Below, in pieces: positions 33,488 through 42,410 of a DNA stretch of 64,000 nt. The notes beneath the pieces were generated by a model. The model was not told the origin of the DNA. It saw only the letters and a list, made by a program, of their open reading frames with translations, and searched no databases. Within the stretch, counting starts at the first letter, position 1. Every line of letters starts with the position of its first letter. The DNA is from Microbacterium esteraromaticum (GTDB lineage: Bacteria; Actinomycetota; Actinomycetes; Actinomycetales; Microbacteriaceae): positions 1,116,001 to 1,180,000 of the forward strand of contig NZ_JAFBBS010000001.1 in assembly GCF_016907315.1 (NCBI RefSeq). The letters are read 5' to 3'. The translations under genes and the position numbers were made by a program.

Positions 33488-34012
33488 TTACGCGGGCGCG
33501 GTGCCGGATCCTTCTGGCGCCACGAGGTCGAGCACCCATTCGTTCATGGTCAGCGCCTTCTCGCGGAACGTCTCGGTGAAGGTTCCCACGAGCGTGAAGC
33601 CGTTGCGGCGGCAGACCCCGTTCGAGGCGGGGTTGTCGACGCCGGGGCAGGCGATGAGCATCCGCCTCCCGTCGCGGTGCGCACGAGCATCCGGAACGAC
33701 GGCCGCGAGGGCGGCCGACGCGATCCCCCTCCCCTGCGCCTCGGGCAGCACGAACCAGCCGGTCTCGAACGCCGGCTCCTCACGCCAGACCGTTCTCCAG
33801 TAGCCGATCGAGCCGACCGGATGCTCGTCCTCGACGATCACGAACAGGCGCGATTCGCCCGACGCGACGTGACGCAGATAGCGCTCATGCCTTGCGATCA
33901 GCTGCTGCTCGGTCTCGGGCCCGTTCAGATGCTCGGTCATCTCCGGCGTGTTCGCCTGCCGGAGCAGCGGCAGGTCGGCGTCCGACCACAGGCGGAGAGA
34001 GAGGGTTGCCAT
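33488..34012 (-). CDS. GNAT-family N-acetyltransferase
   Basis: A 174-residue acyltransferase of the RimJ/RimL-like type: LSLRLWSDADLPLLRQANTPEMTEHL, VGSIGYWRT, then the acetyl-CoA loop WFVLPEAQGRGIASAAL and a C-terminal CRRNGFTLVGTF strand. It could modify a protein N-terminus, an amino acid or an antibiotic; the acceptor is not deducible. It ends 12 bp before the YaeQ start in the same direction. Confidence 0.88.
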   Translation of the reverse strand: MATLSLRLWSDADLPLLRQANTPEMTEHLNGPETEQQLIARHERYLRHVASGESRLFVIVEDEHPVGSIGYWRTVWREEPAFETGWFVLPEAQGRGIASAALAAVVPDARAHRDGRRMLIACPGVDNPASNGVCRRNGFTLVGTFTETFREKALTMNEWVLDLVAPEGSGTAPA

Positions 34013-34147
34013 CGATGGAGTCTCGCACCGGGCGCAGACATCCGCCACCGATCCGCTCGGTCAGCAGGTGGGGCTGCGGACACCCGCGGCACGATCTCGT
34101 CCTTTCGATCGATGACCGCGGACAGCCGCGGTGATGGTGTTGATGAC

Positions 34148-36277
34148 ATGCCAGATTCTGTTGCCCCTGCACGGTTCGCGGACCGGTTGACCTCTCGCCG
34201 AGGCGCCTGGGTCTCCCTCGGACTCGTCCTTCTCATCATGACGACGCTCTTCGGCCTCTTCGGTTCTGCGAAAGCCCCGGAGGGCACCGCCCAGGCGCCG
34301 GCGAGCAGCGAGTCGGCGAAGACCGCAGCGCTGATGAAGGAGTTCCCGAATGCCGACCGCCAGTCCGTGCTCGTGGTGGCATCGCGCGATGACGGCGAGA
34401 ACCTGTCGGACCGCGATCTCGCAGCGCTGACCGAGCTGCTGCCCGTGCTCGACGAGCACGCGGACGCTGCCCCTTCGGGCCCGCTGGTGAGCGAAGACGG
34501 TGAGGCGGCTCTGCTGGTCGCGCCGATCAGGGTCGGAGGCAGCAGCACCGAGGCCGCCGAGGTCATCGGCGACATTCGTGCGGATCTCGCCGACAGCCCC
34601 GTCGACGGCCTGACGCTTCAGCTGACGGGCGGTCCCGCGTTCGGTGCAGACGTGGTGTCTGCCTTCGCCGGTGCCGACCTCACGCTGCTGCTGGTCACGA
34701 TCCTGATCGTGGCGATCCTGCTGATCGTCACCTATCGCTCGCCCGTGCTCTGGCTGATTCCGCTGGTCGTGGTCGCTCTGGCCGATGGCCTGGCCGGGCG
34801 GATGACCGCAGCGGCGGGCGCTGCATGGGATCTGCAGTTCGACTCGGGCATCATCAGCGTGCTGGTCTTCGGCGCCGGCACGAACTACGCGCTGCTGCTC
34901 ATCTCGCGGTACCGCGAGGAGCTGCTTCAGACCGATGACCACAGGCGGGCCCTGAGCTCCGCCTGGCGCCAGACGGTTCCGGCCATCGTCGCATCGAACG
35001 TCACGGTCGTGCTGGCGCTGCTCACCCTCGTGCTCGCCGTGATCCCCGGCACGCACGGTCTCGGCATCTCCAGCGCGATCGGGCTGCTGATCGCCCTCGG
35101 AGCGGTGCTGTTCCTTCTTCCGCCGCTGCTCGCCGTGTGCGGACGCGGAGTGTTCTGGCCGTTCGTCCCGCGCCCTGGTCAGGGCAGGACGCAAGGGCGG
35201 GGGTGGCGAGCCGTCGCAACCAGGGTCGTGCGTCGGCCGGGACTCAGCCTGCTTGCGGCGGGTGCACTGCTGGCAGTCATGGCTGCCGGTCTGATCGGCA
35301 CCTCCGTCGGGCTCGACCAGGTGCAGAAGTTCCGGGTGCAGTCGGAGTCGGCGACCGGCCTGCAGGTGCTGGCCGAGCACTTCCCGCCCGGCGACGCTCA
35401 GCCTGTCTTCGTCGTCACGCGCACCGCCGAGACGGATGCCGTGCTCTCAGCGCTCGAAGGCGTGGAGGGCATCGTCAGGGCGCATCCGGTCGGCACGAGC
35501 GTCGACGACTCGCTGACCCAGATCATGGTGACGAGCGAGTTCTTGCCGAGCTCGTCCGAGAGCCTGGATCAGATCACGGAACTGCGCGATGCGGTGCATC
35601 AGGTGCGCGGCGCGGACGCGGTCGTCGGCGGGGCTGTCGCAACCGACCTCGACGCGCGAGCCGGGAACCAGCAGGACCTGTTCCTGATCGCACCACTCGT
35701 GCTGGCTGCCAGTTTCATCGTGCTGCTCGTGCTTCTGCGCTCGATCGTGGCACCGGTGCTGCTGCTGCTCGTGAACCTCGCCAGCGCCGTCGCCGCGATC
35801 GGGGCCGGGGCGTGGCTGAGCAGGGTGCTTCTCGGGCAGCATGCGCTCGATCTGCAGGTGCCGCTGCTGGCCTTCCTGTTCCTCGTCGCGCTCGGCATCG
35901 ACTACACGATCTTCCTCGTGCATCGCGCACGCGCGGAGGCTGCGGAGCACGGCACCAAAGCGGGAATGGTCGAGGCGATCGCGCATACCGGGGGCGTGAT
36001 CACCAGCGCGGGCATCGTGCTCGCGGCGGTGTTCGCCGCGCTCGGCGTTCTGCCGCTGGTCACCCTCGGTCAGCTCGGACTCATCGTGGGCATCGGCGTG
36101 ATCGTCGACACCCTGGTCGTGCGCACCGTGGTCGTGCCCGCTGTCTTCGCACTGATCGGCGACCGGTTCTGGTGGCCAGGACGCCCGCCGGCCAGCCGAC
36201 GGGTCACGTCACCCGAGGAGGCTGCGTCGGAGGCGGGCCGCCGTGAGTCTCGCGATCGCGTCATGACAGCACCGTGA
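34148..36277 (+). CDS. MMPL-family RND transporter
   Basis: A 709-residue protein with 12 membrane helices in two halves and two extracellular porter loops (residues 40-180 and 395-530). Marks: FGAGTNYALLLISRYREEL in the first half and FLFLVALGIDYTIFLVHRARAEA in the second, which carry the Asp-Tyr proton-relay pairs. Actinobacterial MMPL proteins export lipids or drugs. The start at MPDSVAPARF is 20 residues before helix 1. Confidence 0.92.
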   Translation: MPDSVAPARFADRLTSRRGAWVSLGLVLLIMTTLFGLFGSAKAPEGTAQAPASSESAKTAALMKEFPNADRQSVLVVASRDDGENLSDRDLAALTELLPVLDEHADAAPSGPLVSEDGEAALLVAPIRVGGSSTEAAEVIGDIRADLADSPVDGLTLQLTGGPAFGADVVSAFAGADLTLLLVTILIVAILLIVTYRSPVLWLIPLVVVALADGLAGRMTAAAGAAWDLQFDSGIISVLVFGAGTNYALLLISRYREELLQTDDHRRALSSAWRQTVPAIVASNVTVVLALLTLVLAVIPGTHGLGISSAIGLLIALGAVLFLLPPLLAVCGRGVFWPFVPRPGQGRTQGRGWRAVATRVVRRPGLSLLAAGALLAVMAAGLIGTSVGLDQVQKFRVQSESATGLQVLAEHFPPGDAQPVFVVTRTAETDAVLSALEGVEGIVRAHPVGTSVDDSLTQIMVTSEFLPSSSESLDQITELRDAVHQVRGADAVVGGAVATDLDARAGNQQDLFLIAPLVLAASFIVLLVLLRSIVAPVLLLLVNLASAVAAIGAGAWLSRVLLGQHALDLQVPLLAFLFLVALGIDYTIFLVHRARAEAAEHGTKAGMVEAIAHTGGVITSAGIVLAAVFAALGVLPLVTLGQLGLIVGIGVIVDTLVVRTVVVPAVFALIGDRFWWPGRPPASRRVTSPEEAASEAGRRESRDRVMTAP

Positions 36278-36331
36278 ACAGCGGAACGTCATCGATGCGA
36301 CGGCTCGTGCCGCGGCTCGGTACGATCCGAA

Positions 36332-36372
36332 GCGTCGAGCAGCCGCGCGCGGGGCGCGACGCTGCTCGACGC
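36332..36372 (+). promoter_or_regulatory. Leader hairpin before mmuM
   Basis: GCGTCGAGCAGC (36332-36343) and GCTGCTCGACGC (36361-36372) pair perfectly around a 17-nt GC-rich loop. The stem ends just before the ribosome-binding AGAGGAG. It might modulate translation, but it does not match a riboswitch class I can recognise. Confidence 0.5.
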
Positions 36373-36388
36373 TCGAGAGGAGACGCCG

Positions 36389-37288
36389 ATGACGACGACA
36401 GAGACCCCAGTGGTGGTGCTCGACGGCGGACTGTCGAACGCACTCGGCGACCGGGGGCATGACCTCAGTGACGACCTGTGGACCGCACGGCTGCTGCGCG
36501 ACGCGCCCGCCGAGATCGCTGCCGCGCACAGGGCCTACTTCGCGGCCGGCGCCCATGTCGCCACGACCGCCAGCTACCAGGCGAGCTTCAGCGGATTCGA
36601 GCGCGCGGGGATGAGTCATGCCGAAGCCGCCGACCTCATCCGGCGCAGCGTGATGATCGCCCGCGACGTGCGCGACGAGGTCGCCGACTCTCAGATCGAC
36701 GGCCCCGCCCTGCTCGTCGCCGCATCGGTAGGCCCCTACGGAGCCGTGCTCGCGGATGGATCCGAGTACCGGGGCAGATACGGGCTGAGCCGCGCAGCGC
36801 TGCGCGACTTCCACGCCCCGCGGATGGAGCTCTTGGTCGGCGCAGGTCCTGACCTGCTCGCTCTCGAGACGATTCCCGACCTCGACGAGGTGGGAGTGCT
36901 CGTCGAGCTCGCCGAGGAGTTCGAGGTGCCCGCATGGCTGTCGTGCACGGTAGCCGGTGATCTGCTGCGCGACGGTCGGCCGGCACGCGAGGCGTTCGCC
37001 ATGGCTCACGAGCGAACCGGGATCGTGGCGGTCGGCGTGAACTGCTGTGCGCCCGGCGACGTGCTCGCGGCGGTGCGCTCCGCCGTCGACGCGAGCGGCA
37101 AGCCTGCGATCGCCTACCCCAATTCCGGGGAGGTCTGGGACGGTGCCGCGCGCCGATGGACCGGCGAGCCCGGCTTCGAGACCGTTCTCGCCCGCGCCTG
37201 GGTCGATGCCGGGGCACGCTTCGTCGGCGGATGCTGTCGCATCGGTCCTGGCGCCATCGCCGGTATCGCCGCAGAGCTGCGGGGGTAG
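36389..37288 (+). CDS. mmuM: Homocysteine S-methyltransferase
   Basis: A 299-residue zinc methyltransferase that makes methionine from homocysteine and S-methylmethionine or S-adenosylmethionine. The zinc cysteines are visible: Cys219-Cys220 in GVNCCAPG and Cys282-Cys283 in GGCCRIGPG. N-terminal LDGGLSNALGDRG is the family start. The S-methylmethionine transporter that often accompanies it is absent. AGAGGAG precedes the ATG at nine bases. Confidence 0.93.
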   Translation: MTTTETPVVVLDGGLSNALGDRGHDLSDDLWTARLLRDAPAEIAAAHRAYFAAGAHVATTASYQASFSGFERAGMSHAEAADLIRRSVMIARDVRDEVADSQIDGPALLVAASVGPYGAVLADGSEYRGRYGLSRAALRDFHAPRMELLVGAGPDLLALETIPDLDEVGVLVELAEEFEVPAWLSCTVAGDLLRDGRPAREAFAMAHERTGIVAVGVNCCAPGDVLAAVRSAVDASGKPAIAYPNSGEVWDGAARRWTGEPGFETVLARAWVDAGARFVGGCCRIGPGAIAGIAAELRG

Positions 37289-37313
37289 CCGTCGACTCGT
37301 GGCGTCCACCCGG

Positions 37314-37353
37314 ATATGAGAGAGCCCCCGACCTCTCGGGGGCCCTCTCATAT
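37314..37353. terminator. Bidirectional terminator between mmuM and the M23 gene
   Basis: ATATGAGAGAGCCCCC (37314-37329) pairs with 37338-37353 with a single mismatch around an 8-nt loop. AT-rich flanks on both sides suit termination in both directions. Confidence 0.85.
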
Positions 37354-37384
37354 GGATAAGCGCGGGATCCGACCCGCTCGGGCG

Positions 37385-38749
37385 TCAGCGCAGGTAGCCG
37401 CTGTGCACCCAGCCGGTCTTTCCGGCGTACGTGACCTTTCGCCAGATACCGCTCGATGCGAGCGCCTGGCCGACGCTCTTGCCCTTGGGGATCGTCAGCA
37501 GCGCCCTCCTGCTCGTCGACGCCGTGGGTCGGAGGTTCACCGCCACCGTGGTCGTGTAGGTGGTCGGCTTCGGCGCAGCAGAGGGCGCCGCCGCGTTCGT
37601 GAGGTAGGTCTTGTACACCCAGCCGGTCTTCCCTGCGTAGGTCACCTTTCGCCAGGAACCGCTCGACGCGAGGATCCGCCCGACGCTCTTGCCCTTCGGG
37701 ATCATCAGCAGAGGCCTCCTGCTCGTCGACGCCGTCGGTCGCAGGTTCACCGCCCCAGAGGTCTTGTAGACGGCCGCAGATGACGAGCTTCCCGCCGGAG
37801 CCGGAGCAGGCTTCGGCACGGTCGTCGGAGCGGGCTTCGGCACGGGCGTCGGAGTCGGCTTCGGCGCGGGCGTCGTGGTCGGCTTCGGCACGGGCGTCGG
37901 AGTCGGCTTCGGAGTCGTGACGACGGGGCGTGTCGGGCTGAGCAGCCAGTTCGCGATCCATCCGCTGCGTGAGCCAGCCACGACGGGCAGGAACGAGTTG
38001 GTGACCTTGCCAGGCACCGCGGTGACCATGGTGCCAGCGGCGAGATTCGCGACGATGGCGGTCGCGGTCGAGGCTCCTGCGCGCAGGTTCACTGCTCCGG
38101 TCGTGTAGTAGGTGCAGGTGGTGGGGATCGGCTTGGCCGTGACCGCGGTAGCCCGTGCTGCCAGGTCGACGCCGCGGGTCTTCAGCCAGGGGACCGGATC
38201 GAGCTGCCTGTTGCCGCTCGTCGACTGCTCCCAGAGCTCGAGGTGCAGGTGCGGACCGGTGGAGTTCCCGCTCGAGCCCACAGAGCTGATCTGCTGTCCG
38301 GCCGCGACGACCTGACCGACCTTGACGTGCGTCGTCGCCGACCAGATGTGCAGATACTTCGTCGTGTAGGTGACGTTGCCGACGGTGTGCTTGATCTCGA
38401 TGCGCCCGTTGACCGAGGTCGACCCCGAGACGGTGGCGGTCACGACGCCGGCCGCCACGGCATAGATCGGCGAACCGCTCTTGGCCGCGAGGTCGACCCC
38501 GCCGTGCGCCGTCGATGCGCCGGGCATCGGCATGCAGCGCGGACCCTGCCACGCCGAGAGCGTGTACGACTTCGCCGCGAGCGGCATGACGAAGGCCGTC
38601 GCCGCAGGCACGGGGGTGGCCGCAATCGGGGCGGTGGTGGCGGCTGCGGCAACGGGCACGGCGGCGACCGCGGCGGCTGGGGACAGCGCCGCGCTCCCCA
38701 GCGCGATCGCGGTCGAGAGGGCCAGCGCATGGCGTGATCTGAAGTTCAT
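37385..38749 (-). CDS. Secreted M23 metallopeptidase with three SH3-like domains
   Basis: A 454-residue exported protein with a signal peptide in the first 30 residues. The LytM/M23 domain covers residues 55-185, with zinc ligands His82 and Asp86 (AHGGVDL) and His167/His169 (GPHLHLEL). A bacterial SH3 domain (residues 215-285), a Pro-Thr-Lys hinge (TPKPTPTPVPKP repeats) and two closely similar SH3 domains at the C-terminus follow. The last two repeats share long identical blocks (VNLRPTASTSRR, KGKSVG, WRKVTYAGKTGWV), indicating recent duplication. It should bind and cut peptidoglycan cross-bridges outside the cell. Confidence 0.92.
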   Translation of the reverse strand: MNFRSRHALALSTAIALGSAALSPAAAVAAVPVAAAATTAPIAATPVPAATAFVMPLAAKSYTLSAWQGPRCMPMPGASTAHGGVDLAAKSGSPIYAVAAGVVTATVSGSTSVNGRIEIKHTVGNVTYTTKYLHIWSATTHVKVGQVVAAGQQISSVGSSGNSTGPHLHLELWEQSTSGNRQLDPVPWLKTRGVDLAARATAVTAKPIPTTCTYYTTGAVNLRAGASTATAIVANLAAGTMVTAVPGKVTNSFLPVVAGSRSGWIANWLLSPTRPVVTTPKPTPTPVPKPTTTPAPKPTPTPVPKPAPTTVPKPAPAPAGSSSSAAVYKTSGAVNLRPTASTSRRPLLMIPKGKSVGRILASSGSWRKVTYAGKTGWVYKTYLTNAAAPSAAPKPTTYTTTVAVNLRPTASTSRRALLTIPKGKSVGQALASSGIWRKVTYAGKTGWVHSGYLR

Positions 38750-38898
38750 GATTCTCCGGTCGAATGGCGCGGGGGAACGCCGATGGTCATGACACTAGCG
38801 GTGCGATCGGATCCCTGACCAGACACGAGGGGAAAGACGGATGCGCGCAGCGGATGCCCACGCATCCGGACCTGCGCGTGCGCAGGACCCGGACATGC

Positions 38899-38926
38899 GA
38901 AAACCCCCGATTTCTCGGGGGCTTTC
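38899..38926 (-). terminator. Terminator after tRNA-Ser
   Basis: On the minus strand CCCCCGA and its complement TCGGGGG (38904-38921) form a short stem with a 4-nt loop, followed by a TTTT run. It lies just beyond the tRNA 3' end. Confidence 0.75.
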
Positions 38927-38927
38927 A

Positions 38928-39018
38928 TGGCGGTGACGGTGGGATTTGAACCCACGGTAGGGGGTTACCCTACACAACTTTTCGAGAGTTGCACCTTCGG
39001 CCGCTCGGACACGTCACC
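38928..39018 (-). tRNA. tRNA-Ser (anticodon CGA)
   Basis: A 91-nt class-II tRNA including an encoded CCA (38928-38930). The acceptor stem GGTGACG/CGTCACC, the D-arm, the anticodon stem CAACT/AGTTG with loop CTCGAAA (anticodon CGA), a long variable arm (GTAGGGTAACCCCCTAC) and the T-loop GGGTTCAAATCCC are all present. It reads UCG codons. Confidence 0.96.
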
Positions 39019-39028
39019 GTCGTCCAGC

Positions 39029-40477
39029 TTACGACATTCCCCACCCTGAGCGCGAATCGAGCGAGCGCATCCACGCTTCGATCCCGTCGGCATCTATGGG
39101 GATCCCATCCGACAGCACCTCGGAGCCGCTCCTCGTGACGAGAAGATCGTCTTCGAGCCGGACCCCGATGCCTCGCAGCTCTGGCGGGAGCGTCTCGTCG
39201 AAGGAATGGAAGTAGAGGCCGGGTTCGACGGTCAGCACCATGCCCTCGCGCATCTCGGCTCCCTGGTACGCCGCGTAGGACGAAGCTGCGCAGTCGTGCA
39301 CATCGATGCCGAGGTGGTGGCCCACCCCGCACACGATGAAGCGCCGGTGGTGCTGGCCGTCGGGCGACAGCGCCTCATCGACCGACACGTCGAGCAGGCC
39401 CCAGTCGTGCAGCCCCTGCGCGAGGACCTCCATGCACGCGACATGGAAGTCGCTCCACGGACGCCCCGGCCCAACGGCCGCCAGTCCTGCGCGGTGCGAG
39501 CGCTCGACGAGATCATGCACCTGCCGCTGCACCGCCGTGAAGGCCCCGGATGCGGGGAACGTGCGCGTGACATCGGCCGTGTAGCCCGAACGCCGCTCCA
39601 CGCCCATGTCGAGCAGCAGCAGCGCCTCGGGATCGACGTCGCCGTCTGCGCGCACCCAGTGCAGGATCGGCGCGTGCGAACCCGATCCGACGATCGTCGT
39701 GTACCCGGGGCCGTTTCCGACGGTGCGCGCGTGCCGGTCGAAAGTGCCCTGCAGCCAGCGCTCCCCGCCCCGGCGCACGGCGGCAGGGATCTCTGCGACG
39801 GTGGCGGCGAAGCCATCCATCGTCCCGTCGACCGCGGCGCGCAACTCGTCGATCTCCCAGGCGTCTTTGACCATCCGCAGCTCCGACAGCACGCGCGCGA
39901 GTTCATCCGATCGATCAGCACCCAGCCCGCCGGCCCCTGCGCACACGGTGCCGCCATCGATCGCGAGCTGGTCGACCGAGCGAGTGCGTATGCCCAGGGC
40001 ATCCGCGTACTCCTCCAGGCCGGGCATGGGCCCGACCCACAGTTCTCCGTACAGCGCCGATCCGAAGAATCCGTCATCTCCGGGCCGGAACGGCGCGGGC
40101 AGATACAGCGTCGCGTCATGTCCGCCTGAGACCGGCTCGAGCACGATCACGGCGCCCTCGATCGCGACGCCGACCAGCCAGAGGAAGTCGCTGTCGGCGC
40201 GGAACTCGTACGCCGAATCGTTCGCGCGCATCGGCGCGCGGCCGGCGGCGACGGCCATGCGACGTCCCGGCAGAGCCGACGAGAGACGGGCGCGGTGCGC
40301 AGCCGCGGCCTCGGCAGCGCCGACGCCGAGGCGCGGCGTGCGATCGGCCTGACCCCATCCGCTCTGCATCGAGCGGACGAAGCCCGGCGACAGAGTCAGC
40401 CTGGGCATCCGAGGGTCTCGCTCCGCGGGCGCGGGCATGGAGGCCGCCGTGGGAGCGTGGGCATGATCGAGAGTCAT
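39029..40477 (-). CDS. pepP: Aminopeptidase P (Xaa-Pro aminopeptidase)
   Basis: A 482-residue M24B peptidase with an N-terminal creatinase-like domain and a C-terminal pita-bread domain. The five metal ligands are visible: Asp and Asp in LLLLDMGVERRSGYTADVTRTF (separated here by about 11 residues), His in VCGVGHHLGIDVHD, Glu in LTVEPGLYF and Glu in GVRLEDDLL. It removes an N-terminal residue that precedes proline (or hydroxyproline). It is the last gene of the dpp-like operon, 23 bp after the permease gene, so peptides imported by that system are likely substrates. An AGGAA site precedes the ATG. Confidence 0.94.
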   Translation of the reverse strand: MTLDHAHAPTAASMPAPAERDPRMPRLTLSPGFVRSMQSGWGQADRTPRLGVGAAEAAAAHRARLSSALPGRRMAVAAGRAPMRANDSAYEFRADSDFLWLVGVAIEGAVIVLEPVSGGHDATLYLPAPFRPGDDGFFGSALYGELWVGPMPGLEEYADALGIRTRSVDQLAIDGGTVCAGAGGLGADRSDELARVLSELRMVKDAWEIDELRAAVDGTMDGFAATVAEIPAAVRRGGERWLQGTFDRHARTVGNGPGYTTIVGSGSHAPILHWVRADGDVDPEALLLLDMGVERRSGYTADVTRTFPASGAFTAVQRQVHDLVERSHRAGLAAVGPGRPWSDFHVACMEVLAQGLHDWGLLDVSVDEALSPDGQHHRRFIVCGVGHHLGIDVHDCAASSYAAYQGAEMREGMVLTVEPGLYFHSFDETLPPELRGIGVRLEDDLLVTRSGSEVLSDGIPIDADGIEAWMRSLDSRSGWGMS

Positions 40478-40500
40478 GGGTTCCTTTCTGACAGACGCGC

Positions 40501-41466
40501 TCACTGGCCGGCGGTGCGCACGCGCGAGTCCATCGCCGCGTACAGGACGTCGACGATGAGGTTCGAGACGACCACGAAGAGCCCGCCCAGGAGCACGATG
40601 GCAATCACGACCGGGCGATCCTGCATCGCGACGCTCGAGACGGCCAGGTTGCCGACACCGAGCAGGCCGAACACCTGCTCGATCACGATCACTCCGCCGA
40701 GCATGAGTCCGATGTCGATGCCCAGCTGAGTGACCAGCGGAGGCATCGCGCTTCGGAAGGCATGCACGTACGTCACTCGCCGCTCCGTGAGTCCCTTCGC
40801 ACGCGCGGTGCGGATATAGTCCTGTCCGAGCACCTCGAGCATCTGCCCGCGGGTCAGACGCGCGTAAACGGCCGCCACCACGAGCGCGAGCGTGAGCCAG
40901 GGCAGCAGAAGATGCCATGCCCAGCCGACCGGGTCCTGCAGAAGCGGCACGTATCCGCTCGGCGGGAAGAGCATGATGCCGGCGCGGGAAGGCAGGAAGT
41001 AGAGCAGGTAGAGCGCCACCATGCCGAGCACGAACGTGGGAAAGCTGATGCCCACGATGGCGAACGCCTGTCCGGCGCGATCGCGCACGGTACCAGGACG
41101 GCGGGCGGAGGTGATACCTATCGGGATGCCGATCGCGAGCCACAGCACGACGGCGCCGAACACGAGCGACATGGTCACGGGGATACGCGAGGCGAGAAGC
41201 TCGGTCACCGGCATGCTCGAGCGGTACGAGTAGCCGAGGTCTCCCTGCAGCAGATTGCCGATGAACTGCAGGTACTGCACGTGGATCGGCTGATCGAGGC
41301 CGAGCTTAGTGCGTATCTGCGCCATCAGCTCCTCCGTCGCCTTGTCGCCGGCGATGATCCGTGCCGGGTCGGAGGGGGTGACGTAGAAGAGGAAGAAGAC
41401 GAACACGCTGAGCAGGAACAGCACCAGCAGCCCGAAGCCGATGCGCGACATGATGAAGCGGGTCAC
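40501..41466 (-). CDS. dppB: Peptide ABC transporter permease (DppB-like)
   Basis: A 321-residue inner-membrane permease with six helices. The first helix starts RIGFGLLVLFLLSVFVFFLF, and the EAA-type loop contains GQDYIRTARAKGLTERRVTYVHAFRSAMPPLVT. The GTG start overlaps the stop of dppC (GTGA) and puts the first helix five residues in. It pairs with DppC to form the channel for peptides. Confidence 0.93.
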   Translation of the reverse strand: MTRFIMSRIGFGLLVLFLLSVFVFFLFYVTPSDPARIIAGDKATEELMAQIRTKLGLDQPIHVQYLQFIGNLLQGDLGYSYRSSMPVTELLASRIPVTMSLVFGAVVLWLAIGIPIGITSARRPGTVRDRAGQAFAIVGISFPTFVLGMVALYLLYFLPSRAGIMLFPPSGYVPLLQDPVGWAWHLLLPWLTLALVVAAVYARLTRGQMLEVLGQDYIRTARAKGLTERRVTYVHAFRSAMPPLVTQLGIDIGLMLGGVIVIEQVFGLLGVGNLAVSSVAMQDRPVVIAIVLLGGLFVVVSNLIVDVLYAAMDSRVRTAGQ

Positions 41467-42410
41467 TTGCGGCCTCCCGAACGGCTCGACGGGTCGAGCG
41501 CGTCGCGCAGACCGTCGCCAAGCAGGTTGAACGACAGCGTGAGCGCGAGCAGAGCCGCGCCCGGGACGACTACCATCCACCAGGCGACGAGGTAGATCGA
41601 GCCGTTGGCGGCGTCGGCGAGCATGTTGCCCCAGCTCGGCGTCGGCGGCACGATGCCGAGCCCGAGGAACGACAGCGTCGCCTCGAAGACGATGGCCGAC
41701 GGGATCATCAGGGTCGTGTACACGATGATCGGCACGACGAGGTTGGGCACGATGTCGCGGAACATGATCGACCAGCGCGACGACCCGAGCGATCGCGCCG
41801 CCTCGACGAACTCGCGATGCCGCAGCGCGACGACCTGACCGCGGATCACGCGGGCGAGGCCCGTCCAGCTGAAGAAGACGATCACCGCGATGGACAACCC
41901 GAGGCTGGGGCCCATGACCGAGACCAAGGCGATCGCGCACAGCAGGAACGGCACGCTCATCACGAGGTCGGTGACACGGCTGAGCACCGTGTCGGTCACT
42001 CCCCCGACGAACCCGGCGATGATCCCCACGGCCACACCGATGAAGGATGCGGCGATGGACGCCACCACGCCGACCAGCAGCGACACCTGGGCACCGTATG
42101 CCAGGCGCACGAGGATGTCGCGGCCGAGCTGATCGGTGCCGAGCGGGAACTCCGCGTTGGGTGCCACTGGCATGCCCTCAGGGCTCAGACCCGTCTCCCG
42201 GAACTGATCGGTGGGGCCATGACCGGTCGCCGCCGCGATCACCGGCGCACAGACGGCGAAGAGCACGATCAGCAGGATGACGACGACCGATCCGATGCTC
42301 GCCGGATCGCGGCGCAGTCGCTCGAACGTCAGCCGCCACGACCCCTTCAGCTGCACATCGGCCGAGTTGCGCGCCGCGATCAGCGCGGTGCGCGGGGTCA
42401 TGATCTTCAT
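41463..42410 (-). CDS. dppC: Peptide ABC transporter permease (DppC-like)
   Basis: A 315-residue permease. FPLGTDQLGRDILVRLAYGAQVSLLVG is the usual start of the transporter domain, and VALRHREFVEAARSLGSSRWSIMFRDIVPN is the EAA loop that contacts the ATPase. Six helices. It overlaps the ATPase gene stop by four bases at its start and the dppB start at its end, so the three genes are translationally chained. Confidence 0.94.
   Translation of the reverse strand: MKIMTPRTALIAARNSADVQLKGSWRLTFERLRRDPASIGSVVVILLIVLFAVCAPVIAAATGHGPTDQFRETGLSPEGMPVAPNAEFPLGTDQLGRDILVRLAYGAQVSLLVGVVASIAASFIGVAVGIIAGFVGGVTDTVLSRVTDLVMSVPFLLCAIALVSVMGPSLGLSIAVIVFFSWTGLARVIRGQVVALRHREFVEAARSLGSSRWSIMFRDIVPNLVVPIIVYTTLMIPSAIVFEATLSFLGLGIVPPTPSWGNMLADAANGSIYLVAWWMVVVPGAALLALTLSFNLLGDGLRDALDPSSRSGGRK

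Noticed and set aside
38928..39018. tRNA-Ser as integration site of the hydroxyproline island
   Set aside because: The island lies on the 5' side of the tRNA, no repeat of the tRNA 3' end was seen and no integrase is present.
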